Origin: UBA11957 sp963603285
GTDB lineage: Bacteria; Bacillota; Clostridia; Lachnospirales; Lachnospiraceae
NCBI GenBank assembly: GCA_963603285.1
Contig: CAVCMG010000021.1
Location: forward strand, 1 to 49,165
Reading direction: 5' to 3'
Length of the DNA stretch: 49,165 nt
This document shows positions 46,509-49,165 of this stretch, piece by piece (position 1 is the stretch's first letter; each line of letters starts with the position of its first letter). The notes below the pieces were generated by a model, which was given only the letters and a program-made list of their open reading frames with translations, ran no database searches and was not told the DNA's origin. Both the position numbers and the translations under genes were made by a program.

Positions 46509-49165
46509 ATGAAAAAGAATCTCAAAAGATGGCTGGCTCTGTTACTCGCGATCGCGATGATCGTAACAAGTGGCGCTTTCACGAATCTGACCTATCTGCG
46601 TGCAACAGATAGCGAGACTCCGCAAGCAGCTGCATCAGCAGAGACCCAGCAGGAGACCAAGACTGAGGAGAAAGAAAAAGAGAAGAAACAGGAGGTCAAG
46701 GTCGAGGCCAAGGACGACAAGGCCGCCGAAGAGGCCAAGAAAGCTGAAGAGGAAGCAAAAGCCGAGGCCGAAGCTAAAGCAGCAGAGCAGAAGAAAGCTG
46801 AGGAAGGATCCACAGCCGAAGAACAGAAAAAGGCCGGGGAGACAGCCAAAGCTGACGACCAGAAAGCAGACGAATCTGCAGAAGCTGCAAAATCCAGCGG
46901 GGAAACCAGCACAGCAGAAAGTGTAATTCCGGCAGAAGTTATACAGGAGGATCAGCAGGCTGGTGAATCCGCAAAGGAAGAAAATAAAGAGCAGACACCT
47001 GAACAGAGTCAGGTAGAAGAGACAGTTCCGGAAGAAAGCAAGACGGAAGAAGCCGAAGTAAAGACATACGAAGTAAAAATAGAAAAACCGGATGTTGAAG
47101 GTGGCTCTGTTAAAGTATGGTCTGACGGTGACAAAACAGATGTATCCAATGGCGGTACACAGACTGTAAAAGAAGGTCAGACTTTAAATATCCAGATCAC
47201 AACCAAAGAAGGCTACGCTGTAGAAAAGGTTACCGATCAGGATGGAAAGACCATCGAAGCAAAAGACATCAAAGATAATACATACAGCTACGAGCTGAAC
47301 GATGTTAAAGAAAATAAAACACTGAATATTTCATATAAAGAAGAGAAACAGGATGAAGTTGCTTACCCGGCATTCAGTTACAGTGGAAGCAAGGATGGCG
47401 TGACAGCCAATATCTCCGCACCGGAAGGTGTCCTCCCGGAAGGAACGACAGTAGAGCTGAAAGCCCTTTCCGCAGATGACAAGGCAGCCATCGCAGCCGC
47501 AGCCGGATGTAAGACATCGGATATCCTCGGACTGGATATCACCTTTAAATATGAAGGAAAAGAAATCCAGCCGACAGGCGATGTAAAGGTTTCCTTCTCC
47601 GCATCTGAGATCAAAGATGCAGATGAAGTCAGTGTATACCATGTAAGTGACAGTGGTTCTGTTGATGAGATCGGCGGTTCCAAGAATGGTGCAAGCGTGG
47701 GTTTTACTGCAGATAGCTTTTCTCCGTATGGTGTGGTGGTGCAGGCCGCTGGAGGAAGTGCAACGTTTAATCCGACAATCTCAAATGCAAGCGTTGTTTA
47801 CTTTAATTTTCATAATACAAGCGATGCTGCAAATATAACATTCACACCGGTAACTGGAAAATTCACAGTTGAAAATTATACAACGAACAGCGATAAGGGA
47901 TATATCCTCTTTTTTGTAAAACCTGCAGAGGGTTGTCTGATTACAGGACTTGGTGCAGCTGGAGCCGGTGAAATGTATGTTCCGGGATCTGGAGCATATG
48001 GTAATATTGCTGGTTATCCAAATCTCAAGAATATTATGGATAAGGCAGCTGCAGCGGGATACAAGGGTGCCTTTGGCTACTATAGAGACCGAGGAACCTC
48101 AAATTACACAATGGATTTCAATGTCACTGGACAGAAGCCATCACTGAATGTTTCCGCAACAAGCGATAAAACAGAAAATGTTAAACCGGGAGATAAAATT
48201 ACATTTACAGTTACACTGACTCCTTCCGTTGTAGGAACGTTCAAGGCGAAAGATGTAAATGTGAACTCTGTCACCATTAATGGGCAGACTGTTACTATCG
48301 ACAATCTTACTTATAACGCAAGTATGGGTACTTATACAGGAACTGTAGAATATGAGGTCACAGAGAGTGCCTACGAACAGGGGCAGGTACAACTGGTGGT
48401 TAATGCGACGGCAGATTATGAAGGTACGATCAAATCTGCGGCAGCTTCTGTTACAACAAGCGCCTCAGTAACAACTGAGGGAAGATGTACTTGTTCGCTT
48501 GCTACGAAGGGCAGTGTTGTATATAAATTTGTAAGTGCTAATGGTATGACACTTCCTACAGCAGTGACTGAACAGTTGCCGAAAGATAATGGAATTCATT
48601 ACGCAGGAGATATTATTAAGGCTAAGTCTGATACCATAACACAGAAAAAGGTCAGAGACACCGATGGCTACTGGACATGGGACGGTTGGGATGCAGACTC
48701 AAAGGTGATGCCTAAAGACAAAGGCCTGCAATTTATCGGAACATGGAAATTCCATGAGTTCAAGGAAGTAACGGTAGTAGCAAAGCGTACAACCGTACCC
48801 TATGATGGAAATGAACATGAAGCTAATGGTGTGGAGACTTACGTGTTCACCATTGATGGTCAGACATATACAGTCAGTGGATTAACAACGGAGAACCCGA
48901 AAGAAACGAATGCTGGAAGTTACTCAAACAATATCACTGGAACAGCAAAGGTTACGGACGCTAATGGCAATGATGTAACAGATGAATTTGTTGTGAAAAC
49001 TCAGGATGGCAAGCTTGAGATTACACCGAGAGATGTAACTTTAACGAGCAAGAACCTTAGCAAGCAGTATGACGGAAAAGCACTTGTCAATGGAAATACA
49101 CCGCTTGCAGTAGAAAGTGGCTGGGTAACGGGAGAAGGTGCAACCTACAACTTCACCGGAAGCCA
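46509..49165 (+). CDS. Large secreted surface protein, N-terminal 885 residues (runs off the window)
   Basis: The frame opens at ATG 46509 behind AAAGGAG and stays open to the window end. It has a signal peptide (residues 1-33, MKKNLKRWLALLLAIAMIV...), then about 155 residues of Glu/Lys/Ala/Gln-rich low complexity (KAEEEAKAEAEAKAAEQKK), probably a stiff helical or disordered stalk. Beta-rich modules follow: a lysine/valine-rich strand repeat (GGSVKVWSDGDKTDVSNGG), Ig-like blocks around 450-690, and near the end MBG-type modules (VPYDGNEHEANGVETYVFTIDG; LSKQYDGKALVNG). This is typical of wall-anchored adhesin-like proteins of gut clostridia. An LPXTG-type or other anchor would lie beyond the window. 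Confidence 0.85.
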   Translation, partial: MKKNLKRWLALLLAIAMIVTSGAFTNLTYLRATDSETPQAAASAETQQETKTEEKEKEKKQEVKVEAKDDKAAEEAKKAEEEAKAEAEAKAAEQKKAEEGSTAEEQKKAGETAKADDQKADESAEAAKSSGETSTAESVIPAEVIQEDQQAGESAKEENKEQTPEQSQVEETVPEESKTEEAEVKTYEVKIEKPDVEGGSVKVWSDGDKTDVSNGGTQTVKEGQTLNIQITTKEGYAVEKVTDQDGKTIEAKDIKDNTYSYELNDVKENKTLNISYKEEKQDEVAYPAFSYSGSKDGVTANISAPEGVLPEGTTVELKALSADDKAAIAAAAGCKTSDILGLDITFKYEGKEIQPTGDVKVSFSASEIKDADEVSVYHVSDSGSVDEIGGSKNGASVGFTADSFSPYGVVVQAAGGSATFNPTISNASVVYFNFHNTSDAANITFTPVTGKFTVENYTTNSDKGYILFFVKPAEGCLITGLGAAGAGEMYVPGSGAYGNIAGYPNLKNIMDKAAAAGYKGAFGYYRDRGTSNYTMDFNVTGQKPSLNVSATSDKTENVKPGDKITFTVTLTPSVVGTFKAKDVNVNSVTINGQTVTIDNLTYNASMGTYTGTVEYEVTESAYEQGQVQLVVNATADYEGTIKSAAASVTTSASVTTEGRCTCSLATKGSVVYKFVSANGMTLPTAVTEQLPKDNGIHYAGDIIKAKSDTITQKKVRDTDGYWTWDGWDADSKVMPKDKGLQFIGTWKFHEFKEVTVVAKRTTVPYDGNEHEANGVETYVFTIDGQTYTVSGLTTENPKETNAGSYSNNITGTAKVTDANGNDVTDEFVVKTQDGKLEITPRDVTLTSKNLSKQYDGKALVNGNTPLAVESGWVTGEGATYNFTGS

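Noticed and set aside
1..49165. CRISPR array, tRNA or rRNA genes
   Set aside because: No regular spaced repeats and no cloverleaf or rRNA-like stretches were recognised in the intergenic regions.

Overview
The window looks like chromosomal DNA of an anaerobic Gram-positive gut clostridium, most likely a Lachnospiraceae member. This is inferred from several things: a HydE hydrogenase maturase, a T-box-controlled ileS, YolD/Y-polymerase, DUF1002 and DUF4230 proteins, Rpn-type nuclease genes, a small type IV pilus-like operon, Gram-positive Shine-Dalgarno sites throughout, and many U-tailed terminators. No rRNA, tRNA, CRISPR array or classical insertion sequence was seen.

Region 1 (1-9.6 kb) is accessory and rearranged. 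It holds a nitrilase-family amidase and a flavin split-barrel gene that occurs twice (946 and 8244; 353 identical bases in the middle). Between the copies lie a MerR regulator divergent from a four-gene AT-rich cassette (two DUF4230 proteins, a glycine-zipper membrane protein, a helical protein), an Rpn nuclease gene split by an in-frame TGA, an Rpn scrap, and an unusually long glutathionyl-hydroquinone-reductase-like gene. A 35-bp repeat and a 12-bp footprint indicate that the first split-barrel locus is a deletion derivative of the second. Further Rpn debris and a 181-bp extended hairpin close the region.

Region 2 (9.8-25.2 kb) is mostly metabolic. It contains threonine aldolase (minus strand), a small protein with Y-family polymerase and YolD, an aminotransferase with HydE, a polar amino-acid ABC transporter (binding protein, attenuating terminator, permease, ATPase) with an SGNH hydrolase, a Na+-coupled symporter, a ZIP metal transporter, the tRNA methyltransferase TrmO, a DEDDh exonuclease with a zinc-ribbon tail, and a D,D-carboxypeptidase on the minus strand.

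Region 3 (25.3-37.7 kb) has a T-box leader with an AUC specifier and a long type-2-like isoleucyl-tRNA synthetase, then glycogen phosphorylase ending in a 35-bp-stem terminator. It continues with a TPR/acidic-linker/ATPase protein, RsmA (KsgA), a DUF1002 secreted protein, CobA (minus), a small membrane protein and a second long extended hairpin (209 bp).

Region 4 (38-45 kb, all minus) reads as one ten-gene operon: a membrane protein with a degenerate GGDEF domain, an ECF-like sigma factor, a membrane protein, a transglutaminase lipoprotein, PilC/GspF, a small pilin-like protein, a DUF4860-like protein, a prepilin-like protein, another membrane protein and PilT. No PilB-type assembly ATPase or prepilin peptidase is present here.

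Region 5 (45.1-49.2 kb) has a second, intact Rpn nuclease gene and the first 885 codons of a large secreted surface protein that runs off the window.

The most promising leads are: (a) the MerR-linked DUF4230/glycine-zipper cassette with matching promoter-operators on both sides; (b) strong internal ribosome binding sites plus ATG before the C-terminal domain in all three Rpn loci, suggesting intragenic small proteins like the RpnS antitoxins; (c) the sigma/GGDEF/PilT operon; and (d) the two extended intergenic hairpins.
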